This document shows, in pieces, positions 17,388 through 25,161 of a DNA stretch of 64,000 nucleotides; the first letter of the stretch is position 1, and the number at the start of each line of letters is the position of its first letter. The notes under the pieces are model-generated. The model was not told the DNA's origin, did no database searches, and saw nothing but the letters and a program-made list of their open reading frames with translations. Position numbers and translations under genes: made by a program. Source of the stretch: Subdoligranulum variabile (GTDB taxonomy: Bacteria > Bacillota > Clostridia > Oscillospirales > Ruminococcaceae); assembly GCF_025152575.1 (NCBI RefSeq), contig NZ_CP102293.1:2418001-2482000 (forward strand), given 5' to 3'.

Positions 17388-18512
17388 TTATGTGCGTTTT
17401 ACTGTACTTATTAACTTTGTCCTCGACCATCGCTCGTAGAACAAGGGTTTGTGCAGGGCCATGCGAATCCCGGCAAAGAATAGCCAGAACAAATACCCGC
17501 CGACCAGTAATCCGTGAAGTACAAGAGATGCCAGGCTGTCCAGGTGTAGTACATTCATCAGAATAAACAGCAGCCGGTTCAACCAGTATGGAACCCCGAC
17601 CAGACCAGTTATCAGCAGGCCATACCGAAGAAAATATTGATACCAATGCGCTGTGTCGCTGTTCGCTTGCACGATTTTCATTCGTGTCAGCCGCTTACCT
17701 GGGGTCTGCCCGTGACAAAAAGCAGGAAGCAGCCCAAAGTATAGAAGAAATAGAACCGGCAGCCATTGAATGGAAAGGGTGATTCCAAACGGAACTACGA
17801 ACACGGCCAGGATGCACGATGCAAAGGTCAGGCAAGCCATATCGGCCAGAAATGAGAAAACACGCCGCGTAAAGGAGATGGATGCACCCCGCCGGAAACT
17901 GACGGTATCCAATTCTTGTCGGGTAGGCAGTAGACGGCTCACTGGTCCAGCCAAGGCAAATCCAATCATGCTGCCCGCAGTGTTGACGATCAGGTCGTCT
18001 ACGTCAAATAGGCGGTAGCTGCCTGGATAGACAAAATACAGGCCGCTGAGTTGGGTCAGCTCGAAAAACAGAGAGAGCAAAAAAGATAGTCGCAAAGTTT
18101 TGCGCCAATTATAGCAGAAGTAGTAACGCAGATAGACACCGAAAGGCATTGTCATAAACAGATTGAATACGGTGGTCCAGAAGGCACTGCCGGTGAAAAT
18201 GCTAAGCCAACTTGCAGGCTGTCCAGGCTGGATCTGCGCTTGTTTGGCTATATCAGCTACGAAAGAAAAAGGGACAAGCTGTGCTTTATGTCCATGCAGC
18301 GTAGCAGCTTTCTCCGGCGTAGGTAATGGAAGAATGACCAGGCAGTAAACGCAGAGAAGATATAGGATAAAGCTGTACACAATCAGCACTCGTAAACTGA
18401 GAACTGACCCATATTTGTGATAGCTCCATGCGATGTATGGCACCGTGAACAGAATCACGATTATCGGAAAGATGAACATGGCTTGTTGTAATGCTTCTAA
18501 ATATTGGCTCAT
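17388..18512 (-). CDS. VanZ-RDD fusion membrane protein
   Basis: 374-residue polytopic membrane protein. Residues about 1-190 are VanZ-like (LLCVYCLVILPLPTPEKAA; FNLFMTMPFGVYLRYYF; FELTQLSGLYFVYPGSYRLF with DVDDLIVNTAG). Residues about 205-365 form an RDD domain (RRVFSFLADMACLTFASCIL; CHGQTPGKRLTRMKIV). VanZ proteins are linked to low-level resistance to glycopeptides and related envelope antibiotics; RDD domains are of uncertain, possibly transport, role. Thirty bases upstream is a sensor kinase on the same strand, so it is probably in the same operon as the two-component system. The start follows AGGAAGG. Confidence 0.85.
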   Translation of the reverse strand: MSQYLEALQQAMFIFPIIVILFTVPYIAWSYHKYGSVLSLRVLIVYSFILYLLCVYCLVILPLPTPEKAATLHGHKAQLVPFSFVADIAKQAQIQPGQPASWLSIFTGSAFWTTVFNLFMTMPFGVYLRYYFCYNWRKTLRLSFLLSLFFELTQLSGLYFVYPGSYRLFDVDDLIVNTAGSMIGFALAGPVSRLLPTRQELDTVSFRRGASISFTRRVFSFLADMACLTFASCILAVFVVPFGITLSIQWLPVLFLLYFGLLPAFCHGQTPGKRLTRMKIVQANSDTAHWYQYFLRYGLLITGLVGVPYWLNRLLFILMNVLHLDSLASLVLHGLLVGGYLFWLFFAGIRMALHKPLFYERWSRTKLISTVKRT

Positions 18513-18541
18513 CCATTTTTCCTTCCTGCTCTTTTAGCAAT

Positions 18542-19915
18542 TTATCCTCTTGTTGGGCTTACCCGAAAGGATAAGGTAGTTTGGCATCCCTGATTTGAAA
18601 TACTATCCATTCTCATAGATCCGCCATGCGCCTCAACGATTTGGCGCACAAGCAAAAGCCCTAACCCGTGCCGCAAATCGAGCCGTTCATCGGTGCTTTC
18701 CATATAGTGTGGCTTTTCTTCTAATTCTTGCAGCTTTTCAGGGGTAAGCCCTACACCATTGTCTGCAACAATTAGACTAAGTGCCTCGCCGGTGCTTTTA
18801 AGGGAAAGCTGGATTTTGCAGCCTTGCGGATTATGCTTGATACTGTTCTGGACAAGGTTGTTGACCGCCCGTGAAATCAATCGAGCATCACATTCCAACA
18901 TGGCGTTTTCCGCTTCGGGTGCTACATCAATTTCAATCGTATAGGCATCAGAAAGCCCGGAGTTGAGCAATTCGGCCACATAGGAACGAATGAGTTTAGA
19001 CAGGCGTATTTTTTCCTTGTGAAGCGGCTGCATTTCATATTCCAGTTGGGATACTAAATTCAAATCCTGCACAAGTTCTTTGATTTTGACGCTTTGTTTT
19101 CGCACGATTTCTGCCTGCTCCCTAACTGTATCACTGGTTGCTTCGTTTGCAGCAATCCGGCCAGCATACCCCATAATCATAGAAAGCGGTGTGCGGATGT
19201 CATGGGAGACGCCGCTGATCCAGTTGGCGCGGGCTTCGTTCTGTCTGCTTATTATCTGAGATGCTTTATTTACACTGCCTGCAATCTCAGACAACTCACC
19301 TTCAACATGAAGCGAAGCAGGTTTGCCATCAGCCAATGTTTCAATGGCATCTACAATCGGCTCTGTATTCTGGATGATCCTGCGTTTTGAAAAATAATAG
19401 GCCAAAAACAGACACAGTGCATCCATGCCTACCATTCCTATCACATAGAGAGGAATTTTTTGAATTGCCTCAATGGAATAGTAGTTGCTGGTGAGCTTCA
19501 TGTAGCTATTCTTTGGATACCCTAAAACTAACAATCCCTCATCCGTATTCCAGACAAAAACGGGATAATCTTCCAGATAGCCTTTTGAAAATAGGGCTAC
19601 ATCCTGAATGTTATAGTTTTGCGGCACTTCTTCCGGCAGATCGAGCGTCCAAAAGCATTTGCCTGTTGGCGTCAGATACATGGCCCAAATATTGTACTGG
19701 CGCAATTTCTGTACCGCGTTATCGGGCAAGCCTTCGGTGGTTGCCGCAGTAGAGGTCATCTCAAGCATAGCGCGTGGGGACGATTCTCCGTAATCCTCTG
19801 AAACCGTGTGATAAAAGGTCATGCCAAACAGAATGATGTTGACGATCACCAGTATTAGGAGAAATACAGCGAAAGACGCCAAATGCTTTGAAATATATGT
19901 TCCAAAAGATTTCAT
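18542..19915 (-). CDS. Sensor histidine kinase
   Basis: 457-residue membrane kinase. A first membrane helix (about 12-36) is followed by an extracellular sensor of about 110 residues, a second helix (about 155-175), then a HAMP-like linker. The dimerisation box is SGVSHDIRTPLSMIMGY, with the phosphorylated His near residue 240. The ATPase boxes are NNLVQNSIKHN, DNGVGL and HGLGLLLVRQIVEAHGG. It lies 4 bases after the response regulator gene. The pair faces an immunity-type ABC operon, typical of kinases that sense cationic or lanthionine peptides. The ligand is inferred. Confidence 0.92.
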   Translation of the reverse strand: MKSFGTYISKHLASFAVFLLILVIVNIILFGMTFYHTVSEDYGESSPRAMLEMTSTAATTEGLPDNAVQKLRQYNIWAMYLTPTGKCFWTLDLPEEVPQNYNIQDVALFSKGYLEDYPVFVWNTDEGLLVLGYPKNSYMKLTSNYYSIEAIQKIPLYVIGMVGMDALCLFLAYYFSKRRIIQNTEPIVDAIETLADGKPASLHVEGELSEIAGSVNKASQIISRQNEARANWISGVSHDIRTPLSMIMGYAGRIAANEATSDTVREQAEIVRKQSVKIKELVQDLNLVSQLEYEMQPLHKEKIRLSKLIRSYVAELLNSGLSDAYTIEIDVAPEAENAMLECDARLISRAVNNLVQNSIKHNPQGCKIQLSLKSTGEALSLIVADNGVGLTPEKLQELEEKPHYMESTDERLDLRHGLGLLLVRQIVEAHGGSMRMDSISNQGCQTTLSFRVSPTRG

Positions 19916-19919
19916 GGCG

Positions 19920-20621
19920 TCACTTCCTTGTAATCAATTTATAGCCCAGCCCCTTAATCGTAATCAAGGAAACAGGCTTTGAGGGATCGGCTTCAATTTT
20001 TTCCCGAACACGCCGCACATGGGCGTTCAAGCTGTTTTCATAGCCGAAAGGATTGTCACCCCATAATGCTTCACAAAGGGCATCAACCGTAACAATCTTT
20101 CCCTCGTTGCGAGCCAGCGTTTCCAATAGAGTATGTTCTTTTGCGGTCAGGGGGATAATCTTGCCGCCTTTGTTGACCTCTGCCCGGCTAAAATCAATCG
20201 TGCATCCATCCAGGACAACCAGAGGGCTGTCCTCTTTGTAAGTGCGGCGCAAGACCGCATAGACACGCAGCAATAGCTCCTGTGGCATGAATGGCTTTGA
20301 AATGTAATCATCCGCACCAAGGCCAAGACCGGCCAGTTTGTCAGCCGCTTCGTCTTTTGCAGTCAGAAAAATAACCGGCACATCAGTAAAGGTGCGGAGC
20401 TGCTCCATCAGGGAAAAGCCGTCTCCATCCGGCAGCATGACATCCAATATCATCAAATCAGGTTTTTCCTGTTTTGCCGCCATGACAGCTTCTTTCACTG
20501 ATCCGGCAGTAAGAACAGTTTCAAAACCGGCATCTTTCAAAATATCTGATACCATTTTCAGCAGCTCCGGCTCGTCATCTACAAGCAGGAGCTTTTTTCG
20601 ATGCAGAAAAGAGTTGTCCAT
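19920..20621 (-). CDS. OmpR/PhoB-type response regulator
   Basis: 233-residue regulator. The receiver domain has the acidic pair DDEPELL, phosphorylatable Asp in LMILDVMLPDGDG, Thr in VIFLTAKDE and Lys in YISKPFMPQE. The C-terminal winged helix has NPFGYENSLNAHVRRVREKI and ITIKGLGYKL. First gene of the operon regulator-kinase-VanZ/RDD. It is divergent from the ABC operon, and the intergenic region carries two direct repeats 11 bases apart at 20681-20700 that suit binding by this family. Confidence 0.94.
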   Translation of the reverse strand: MDNSFLHRKKLLLVDDEPELLKMVSDILKDAGFETVLTAGSVKEAVMAAKQEKPDLMILDVMLPDGDGFSLMEQLRTFTDVPVIFLTAKDEAADKLAGLGLGADDYISKPFMPQELLLRVYAVLRRTYKEDSPLVVLDGCTIDFSRAEVNKGGKIIPLTAKEHTLLETLARNEGKIVTVDALCEALWGDNPFGYENSLNAHVRRVREKIEADPSKPVSLITIKGLGYKLITRK

Positions 20622-20680
20622 AGCGTCACCTCCTGAAATTATTATAGCACAGGATGCCAGCCTGTGACGGGTATTCCGAA

Positions 20681-20700
20681 AAAGTAAGGTAAAAGTAAGG
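20681..20700 (+). promoter_or_regulatory. Direct repeats, candidate response-regulator site
   Basis: AAAGTAAGG occurs at 20681-20689 and again at 20692-20700, with an 11-base period (about one helical turn). This is the usual layout for OmpR-family tandem binding. It lies between the divergent two-component and ABC operons. A TATAAT for the minus-strand operon is at 20646-20641. Confidence 0.55.
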
Positions 20701-20762
20701 ACGCGAGAATGTAGAAGTCAGGTTGATGTTTTATGATGAAGTCAATGAAAGGAGATGTTCTT

Positions 20763-21527
20763 ATGGATTACATGATTACTACGGAACAGTTGACGAAGAA
20801 ATATAAGAACTTCACTTCTGTCAACCATGTTTCGCTTCATATCCGCAAAGGCAGTATTTATGGTTTTCTCGGCCCGAATGGGGCAGGCAAATCCACCACT
20901 ATGAAAATGCTGCTGGGGTTGACCGCCCCCACAAAAGGCAGCTTTACCATTGATGGAAAGCAATTCCCGACTGACCGTATTGCGATTTTGAAGGAGGTCG
21001 GCTCGTTCATTGAGTCACCTTCGTTTTACGCGAACCTGACGGGCCGGGAAAATCTCGATGTTATCCGCAGGATTTTGGGCCTGCCGAAAAGTGCCGTGGA
21101 GGATGCACTGGACCTTGTTGGCTTGACTGAGTTTGGTGATCGGCTGGCAAAAAAATATTCGCTGGGAATGAAACAGCGTCTCGGCCTCGCTGGTGCGCTG
21201 CTGGGCAGACCCCCGATCCTGATTTTAGATGAGCCGACAAACGGGCTTGACCCGTCCGGAATCCATGAAATCCGCAACCTGGTGAAGTCCCTGCCGGATC
21301 TGTACGACTGCACCATCCTGATCTCGTCCCACATGCTGTCAGAGATCGAACTGATCGCGGATGATATTGGTATTCTCAATCATGGCCGGCTTCTGTTTGA
21401 AGGAAGTCTGGATGAGCTTCGCCAAAGTGCTTTACGGGCCGGTTTCGCGGCGGACAATTTGGAGGATATGTTCCTCTCGATGGTAGAGAAAGATAACGCG
21501 GCCAGAAAGCAGAGGGCACAGCTATGA
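20763..21527 (+). CDS. Lantibiotic-immunity-type ABC transporter ATPase
   Basis: 254-residue ATPase. Walker A is GPNGAGKST (about residue 40), signature YSLGMKQRLGLAGALLG, Walker B PPILILDEPTNGLDPSG and the switch His in ILISSHMLSEIE. The C-terminal extension (SLDELRQSALRAGF, LEDMFLSMVEKDNAAR) resembles the MutF/NisF/EpiF group that protects cells from lantibiotics by pumping them off the membrane. The ATG at 20763 follows AAAGGAG at 8 bases. The next gene overlaps by 4 bases, so the three ABC genes form one operon. Substrate is inferred. Confidence 0.9.
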   Translation: MDYMITTEQLTKKYKNFTSVNHVSLHIRKGSIYGFLGPNGAGKSTTMKMLLGLTAPTKGSFTIDGKQFPTDRIAILKEVGSFIESPSFYANLTGRENLDVIRRILGLPKSAVEDALDLVGLTEFGDRLAKKYSLGMKQRLGLAGALLGRPPILILDEPTNGLDPSGIHEIRNLVKSLPDLYDCTILISSHMLSEIELIADDIGILNHGRLLFEGSLDELRQSALRAGFAADNLEDMFLSMVEKDNAARKQRAQL

Positions 21528-22249
21528 ATGTACTGTCAATCGAACTTCGGAAAGAAAAGCGAACCGGCGTCATTCCTGTGTTGCTGGCTGTTGGCGTGTT
21601 AGGTGCAGCCTACGCATTTGTAAATTTCCTTGTGAGGAAAGACACGCTTCTCAATTTGCCGCTGGCCCCGATGGATGTTCTGCTGACCCAGCTCTACGGT
21701 GTAATTATGATCCTGAACCTGTTCGGCATCGTGGTTGCCACCTGCATGATCTACAACATGGAGTTTAAGGGCAGCGCCATTAAGAAGATGTATATGCTCC
21801 CTATGAGCGTTCCGGCTATGTACCTATGCAAATTTCTGATTCTGACGGTCATGTTTTTGATTGCAATCGTACTGCAAAATTTAGCGCTTATGCAGATCGG
21901 CATGACAGACTTGCCGGAAGGAGCATTTGAGATGGGAACACTGGTGCGCTTTGCCGGATACTCTTTCCTCACATCCATGCCGGTGTTATCGTTTATGTTG
22001 CTGATTTCTTCGCGCTTTGAAAATATGTGGATACCACTCGGTGTAGGGGTAGCTGGATTTTTAAGCGGTATGGCGCTGGCCAGTTCAAATCTTGCTGTCC
22101 TGATGGCTCATCCTTTTGTGCTTATGCTGAAACCGGCAGTTGCCATGAGCGCCCAGCCCGATATGACTGTGAGCGTGGTATCTCTGATAGAGACTGTTTT
22201 GTTCCTTGCTATCGCACTGTGGCTGGCGAAAAGCAAACGCTATGAGTAA
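21524..22249 (+). CDS. ABC permease, lantibiotic immunity MutE/EpiE type
   Basis: 241-residue ABC-2-type permease with about six membrane helices. The N-terminus LSIELRKEKRTGVIPVLLAV is typical of the family (cytoplasmic start followed by the first helix). It overlaps the ATPase stop (ATGA). It works with the permease encoded next to form a heterodimeric exporter. No accessory lantibiotic biosynthesis gene is present, so this is a resistance module. Confidence 0.85.
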   Translation: MNVLSIELRKEKRTGVIPVLLAVGVLGAAYAFVNFLVRKDTLLNLPLAPMDVLLTQLYGVIMILNLFGIVVATCMIYNMEFKGSAIKKMYMLPMSVPAMYLCKFLILTVMFLIAIVLQNLALMQIGMTDLPEGAFEMGTLVRFAGYSFLTSMPVLSFMLLISSRFENMWIPLGVGVAGFLSGMALASSNLAVLMAHPFVLMLKPAVAMSAQPDMTVSVVSLIETVLFLAIALWLAKSKRYE

Positions 22250-22264
22250 GGAGGGATTGAAGAT

Positions 22265-23029
22265 ATGAGCTTTTTGGAACTGCTCAAAATTGAGTTTATG
22301 AAGGTAAAACGTTCAAAGATCGTGCCGCTGATCTTTATCGCACCACTGTTGGTGGTTGCCTCCGGGGTTGCAAGCCTGAGCCGCTATTTTACCCCGGAAT
22401 ATACAAACGCATGGCCTGCCATGTTCATTCAGAGCGCACTGGTTTATGCGTATTACCTGTTGCCGTTCAGTATGATTGTTGTCTGTGTAATGATTGCAGG
22501 CCGGGAAACCGGTAACAATGGCATCTTAAAAATGCTGGCGTTGCCGGTCAGCCGATACGCGCTTTCGATTGCCAAGTTCTGTGTGCTGGCATTTTACCTG
22601 TTCATGGAAATGGTGGTGTTTCTTGCAGTGTTTGTAATTGCGGGATTGATTGCGACACAGACGATGGGAGTAACAGAAACCTTGCCGATCCTGTATCTGC
22701 TGAAATGGTGCCTGGGGCTGTTCCTGACAATGCTGCCGTGTATTGCGGCTATGTGGGCAATCACGGTTCTGTTTGAAAAGCCGCTTCTTTCCGTTGGGTT
22801 GAATTTGCTGCTTGTAATTCCCGGTATCTTGGTTGCGAATACGCCGCTGTGGATTGTTTATCCGTACTGTTACAGTGGCTATCTCGTTTCCTGCTCTCTC
22901 CATGACTTTACAGCAGAAACCTCCGATGCCGCTTTTTCGCTGTTTCCGTTCCTGCCATGTGCGATCATCGTGTTCGGTCTGCTTTTCGCGCTGGCTGTCA
23001 CCCGCTTTGGGAAAAAAGAAATGAGGTAA
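22265..23029 (+). CDS. ABC permease, lantibiotic immunity MutG/EpiG type
   Basis: 254-residue ABC-2-type permease with six predicted helices. It starts with the family-like segment LLKIEFMKVKRSKIVPLIFI. AAGGAGG lies 9 bases before the ATG. It is the second membrane subunit of the exporter whose ATPase starts at 20763, and the small membrane protein at 23034 follows after 4 bases. Confidence 0.85.
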   Translation: MSFLELLKIEFMKVKRSKIVPLIFIAPLLVVASGVASLSRYFTPEYTNAWPAMFIQSALVYAYYLLPFSMIVVCVMIAGRETGNNGILKMLALPVSRYALSIAKFCVLAFYLFMEMVVFLAVFVIAGLIATQTMGVTETLPILYLLKWCLGLFLTMLPCIAAMWAITVLFEKPLLSVGLNLLLVIPGILVANTPLWIVYPYCYSGYLVSCSLHDFTAETSDAAFSLFPFLPCAIIVFGLLFALAVTRFGKKEMR

Positions 23030-23033
23030 ATCT

Positions 23034-23330
23034 ATGGAAAAGAAAAAACTTCAATCAATCAGTATTGCTGCGCTCATTGTGAGCATCCTGCCGCTGGCAG
23101 CCCTTGTCCCGTCCTTTCTGCACCTCTCGCTGTCGGACGGCATCCGAACTGTTTGGGCCGGAGCCAATATCGTCTTTGTCCTGCTGGGCCTGATTCTTTC
23201 GGTAGTTTGTGTGCGGAACAGGGAAAGCCGCAGTGTTATCAATATCGTATCAACAGCAGTCAGTGCTTTTTGGTTGTTGCTGATGGTAGGAATTGTCGCA
23301 CTCGCTTTGTTCCTTTCTTTCGTTCAGTGA
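23034..23330 (+). CDS. Small three-helix membrane protein
   Basis: 98-residue hydrophobic protein with three predicted membrane helices (about 8-28, 37-60, 70-95). It starts 4 bases after the permease stop and is clearly in the same operon. No known domain recognised. Such small proteins often accompany immunity transporters, but a role in resistance is only inferred from position. Confidence 0.7.
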   Translation: MEKKKLQSISIAALIVSILPLAALVPSFLHLSLSDGIRTVWAGANIVFVLLGLILSVVCVRNRESRSVINIVSTAVSAFWLLLMVGIVALALFLSFVQ

Positions 23331-23340
23331 GGAAATGGTT

Positions 23341-23832
23341 ATGCGTAAAATCGGAAAAATTTTTGGGTGCTGTCTGATTACTCTTTCTTTACTATCCTGT
23401 ACTGCCTGTTCCGGCCTCGAAAGATTAAGTGATAATTTGAAGGACGGGGCAGAGCAACTCAGTGACGATGTGGTAATTGGGAAAAGCAACGCACTTATAA
23501 CACCTTATCAGTCCTTTGAGGGCAGCCGTACTTCGGACAGCGATGCTTTTCAAGCTACTTATGACGCTTCTGTAATGGGCTTCGATGGACAGGATATTTT
23601 GGTAGCAGATACCGACCTCAAAGAAAATGAGTGCCGGGAAATCACCATCCAGTATAGTTTTGATGTTCAATCTGGGAACTGCCAGCTCATCTATATTTCC
23701 CCTGAATTAGAGGAAAAAGTGCTTGCTGAATCCGGCAACGGGAGCGTTACCGTTCAACTTCAAGCAGGAGCTAACTATATCGGTATCAGCGGAACCGACT
23801 ATTCAGGCTATATTCAGATCGCAATAGAATAA
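23341..23832 (+). CDS. Lipoprotein at the end of the immunity operon
   Basis: 163-residue lipoprotein. The signal MRKIGKIFGCCLITLSLLSC runs into TACSGL; the likely lipidated Cys is in LSCTAC. The mature part is acidic and beta-rich (ITIQYSFDVQSGNCQLIYIS, VQLQAGANYIGISGTDYSGY). ATG at 23341 has GAGG 8 bases upstream; an ATG at 23335 is possible. It could be a peptide-binding partner of the exporter, as NisI is for NisFEG, but there is no visible similarity to NisI. The stop lies 15 bases before cassette A. Confidence 0.72.
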   Translation: MRKIGKIFGCCLITLSLLSCTACSGLERLSDNLKDGAEQLSDDVVIGKSNALITPYQSFEGSRTSDSDAFQATYDASVMGFDGQDILVADTDLKENECREITIQYSFDVQSGNCQLIYISPELEEKVLAESGNGSVTVQLQAGANYIGISGTDYSGYIQIAIE

Positions 23833-23846
23833 GGGTAAACAATGTC

Positions 23847-24280
23847 TCTGCCGGGCGACGGCAAAAGAAAAAAAGCCGTCGTTCAGCAGGCAATCGCCAT
23901 GCCCTAAATACACCTACGGCGGCTTTGACAAAATCAAGGCCGCCGTTCCTTATGCCCTCGACAAAGGAGTGACGACTACACGCTGACACGGCGGCTTTAG
24001 GAGGGAGCCGCCGTGAAGCAAAGACCGCTTCGACATAATTCGGCAGGGATTTACCTGTCAAAAAAAGCCTGACCGTCAATCGGCCTCCATCTGCTTATGA
24101 ACAGGCACTATCGTGGCTGGTTCGGAAGCACTATCAACCCCCTTTCAAAAGCGCCAGCCGCCGTTCTTCGGATGCTGGCGCTTTTGCTTGTCGTTTTTTC
24201 GGGAATTTCCCCGAACGGTGTCGCCCACCGCCTTCGTTTCGGTTCACCTGTCAACCAGTGAATTGAAACGGAGGTACATC
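23847..24280 (+). ncRNA. Structured leader of sigma cassette, copy A
   Basis: 434 bases without a gene, nearly wholly made of hairpins. CGACGGC/GCCGTCG lies at 23856/23875. ACGGCGGCTTTGA (23916) faces TCAAGGCCGCCGT (23934). ACGGCGGCT (23988) faces AGCCGCCGT (24006), with AGGAGGG in the loop. GAAGC/GCTTC is at 24015/24027 and GGCAGG/CCTGTC at 24042/24054. AAAAGCGCCAGC (24147) faces GCTGGCGCTTTT (24174), which is terminator-like, and TTCGGG/CCCGAA is at 24198/24210. The right arm at 23936-23946 can also pair with the left arm at 23988-23998, so the second and third hairpins are mutually exclusive. Repeated at 33683 and 42800. Confidence 0.6.
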
Positions 24281-24706
24281 ATGCAGAAGATCAATCTTCG
24301 GGACCTGTATCCCGATACATATAAAACTGATGTCTTTGTGGACGTAGCCGAGGAAGTCTTGGCCGCAATCCGGGGCCAGGAGCAGGACGATGCCGCCTAT
24401 GAGCGCCGGAAGTTCCGGCACAAGGCCCATTACTCTCTGAACCGGGAGGATGGCATTGAAAACGATGCCCTCAACCGGCCACTCACCCCGGAGGAAATCC
24501 TGGAGCAGAAGCAGCTGCGGGAAGAAGTGTATGCCGCGCTGATGAAGCTACCCGCCATCCAGGCCCGGCGTATCTACGCCCGGTTTTACCTGGGCATGAC
24601 AGTGGCCGAGATCGCCCAGATCGAGGGCACCGACCGCCGCCGTGTGTGGGACAGCATCCGGCGCGGGCTGAAGAAGCTGGCGCGTCTGCTGGACACGGCC
24701 CGGTAA
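24281..24706 (+). CDS. Sigma-70 region-4 protein, cassette copy A
   Basis: 141-residue sigma-like protein. Only a region-4 helix-turn-helix is clear (about residues 88-140: LMKLPAIQARRIYARFYLGM, VAEIAQIEGTDRRRVWDSIR). The N-terminal 85 residues are short and acidic and do not match region 2 well. Ribosome binding site ACGGAGG. It differs from copies B and C at five residues (Asp7, Thr12, Arg31, Asp36, and Asp for Ala in the VWDSI segment). Such sigma-like proteins recur in Tn916-type elements and are thought to regulate the element; the promoter it serves is unknown. Confidence 0.85.
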   Translation: MQKINLRDLYPDTYKTDVFVDVAEEVLAAIRGQEQDDAAYERRKFRHKAHYSLNREDGIENDALNRPLTPEEILEQKQLREEVYAALMKLPAIQARRIYARFYLGMTVAEIAQIEGTDRRRVWDSIRRGLKKLARLLDTAR

Positions 24707-24734
24707 CCTGACCGCCGCATAGCGGCAAAAAGAG

Positions 24735-24776
24735 AGCCGGTGGGGGTTCATTTATTCCTCCACCGGCTATTTACTT
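24735..24776 (+). terminator. Terminator of sigma cassette A
   Basis: AGCCGGTGG (24735-24743) pairs with CCACCGGCT (24760-24768) and ATTTACTTT follows. The same stem follows copies B and C. Confidence 0.7.
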
Positions 24777-24781
24777 TCCAA

Positions 24782-24892
24782 TTTAGCTCATCAGCCAATG
24801 CACGGGTCGAATTCAATAGAATCTTTCTGGCTGCCGGAGGACACGAAAGACAAAGTTGCAACATCTCATTCGCAGTTTGCTAATCTTCAGTC
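24782..24892 (-). pseudogene. Remnant of XRE regulator gene
   Basis: On the minus strand this piece reads QTANEMLQLCLSCPPAARK, then LLNSTRALADELN, preceded by an in-frame stop. It matches the C-terminal third of the intact XRE protein at 43737-44111 (QSANDMRQLYLSCPPAARK, ALADELKEM). The N-terminal DNA-binding half is missing. It follows sigma cassette A exactly as the intact gene follows cassette C, so copy A once had the same flank. Confidence 0.7.
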
Positions 24893-24919
24893 ATAGTGTC
24901 TTTTGCCTCTGGAACAATC

Positions 24920-24948
24920 TTGTGCTATTCGAGAAAACGAATTATAAT
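24920..24948 (+). promoter_or_regulatory. Likely promoter of HTH-regulator-kinase operon
   Basis: TTGTGC (24920-24925) and the perfect TATAAT (24943-24948) are spaced 17 bases apart, just ahead of GGAGGTG and the ATG at 24967. Confidence 0.65.
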
Positions 24949-24966
24949 AAGTTTGGAGGTGCATCT

Positions 24967-25161
24967 ATGGACTATATGACACTGAAGGAAGCAAGTGCAA
25001 TATGGGGAGTAACCCCACGCTGGATAAACTATTATTGTTCTTCTGGACGGATTCCTGGCGCAATAAAAATGGGAACCGTCTGGTTGATACCTAAAGATTC
25101 TCAAAAGCCCGCCGACAGAAGATTCAAAAGCACACGCTGTAAGGATGGTGAAAACAAATGA
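24967..25161 (+). CDS. Small helix-turn-helix protein
   Basis: 64-residue DNA-binding protein: LKEASAIWGVTPRWINYYC is a MerR/excisionase-like helix-turn-helix, followed by the wing GRIPGAIKMGTVWLIPKD. The ATG at 24967 follows TTGGAGGTG. Its stop overlaps the start of the response regulator (ATGA), so it is cotranslated with the two-component system. It may regulate the operon or be a leftover excisionase; neither is provable here. Confidence 0.78.
   Translation: MDYMTLKEASAIWGVTPRWINYYCSSGRIPGAIKMGTVWLIPKDSQKPADRRFKSTRCKDGENK

Noticed and set aside
23847-24280. Sigma-cassette leader read as a CRISPR array or simple repeat
   Set aside because: The repeated words are arms of different hairpins with unequal spacing and no constant repeat-spacer pattern.
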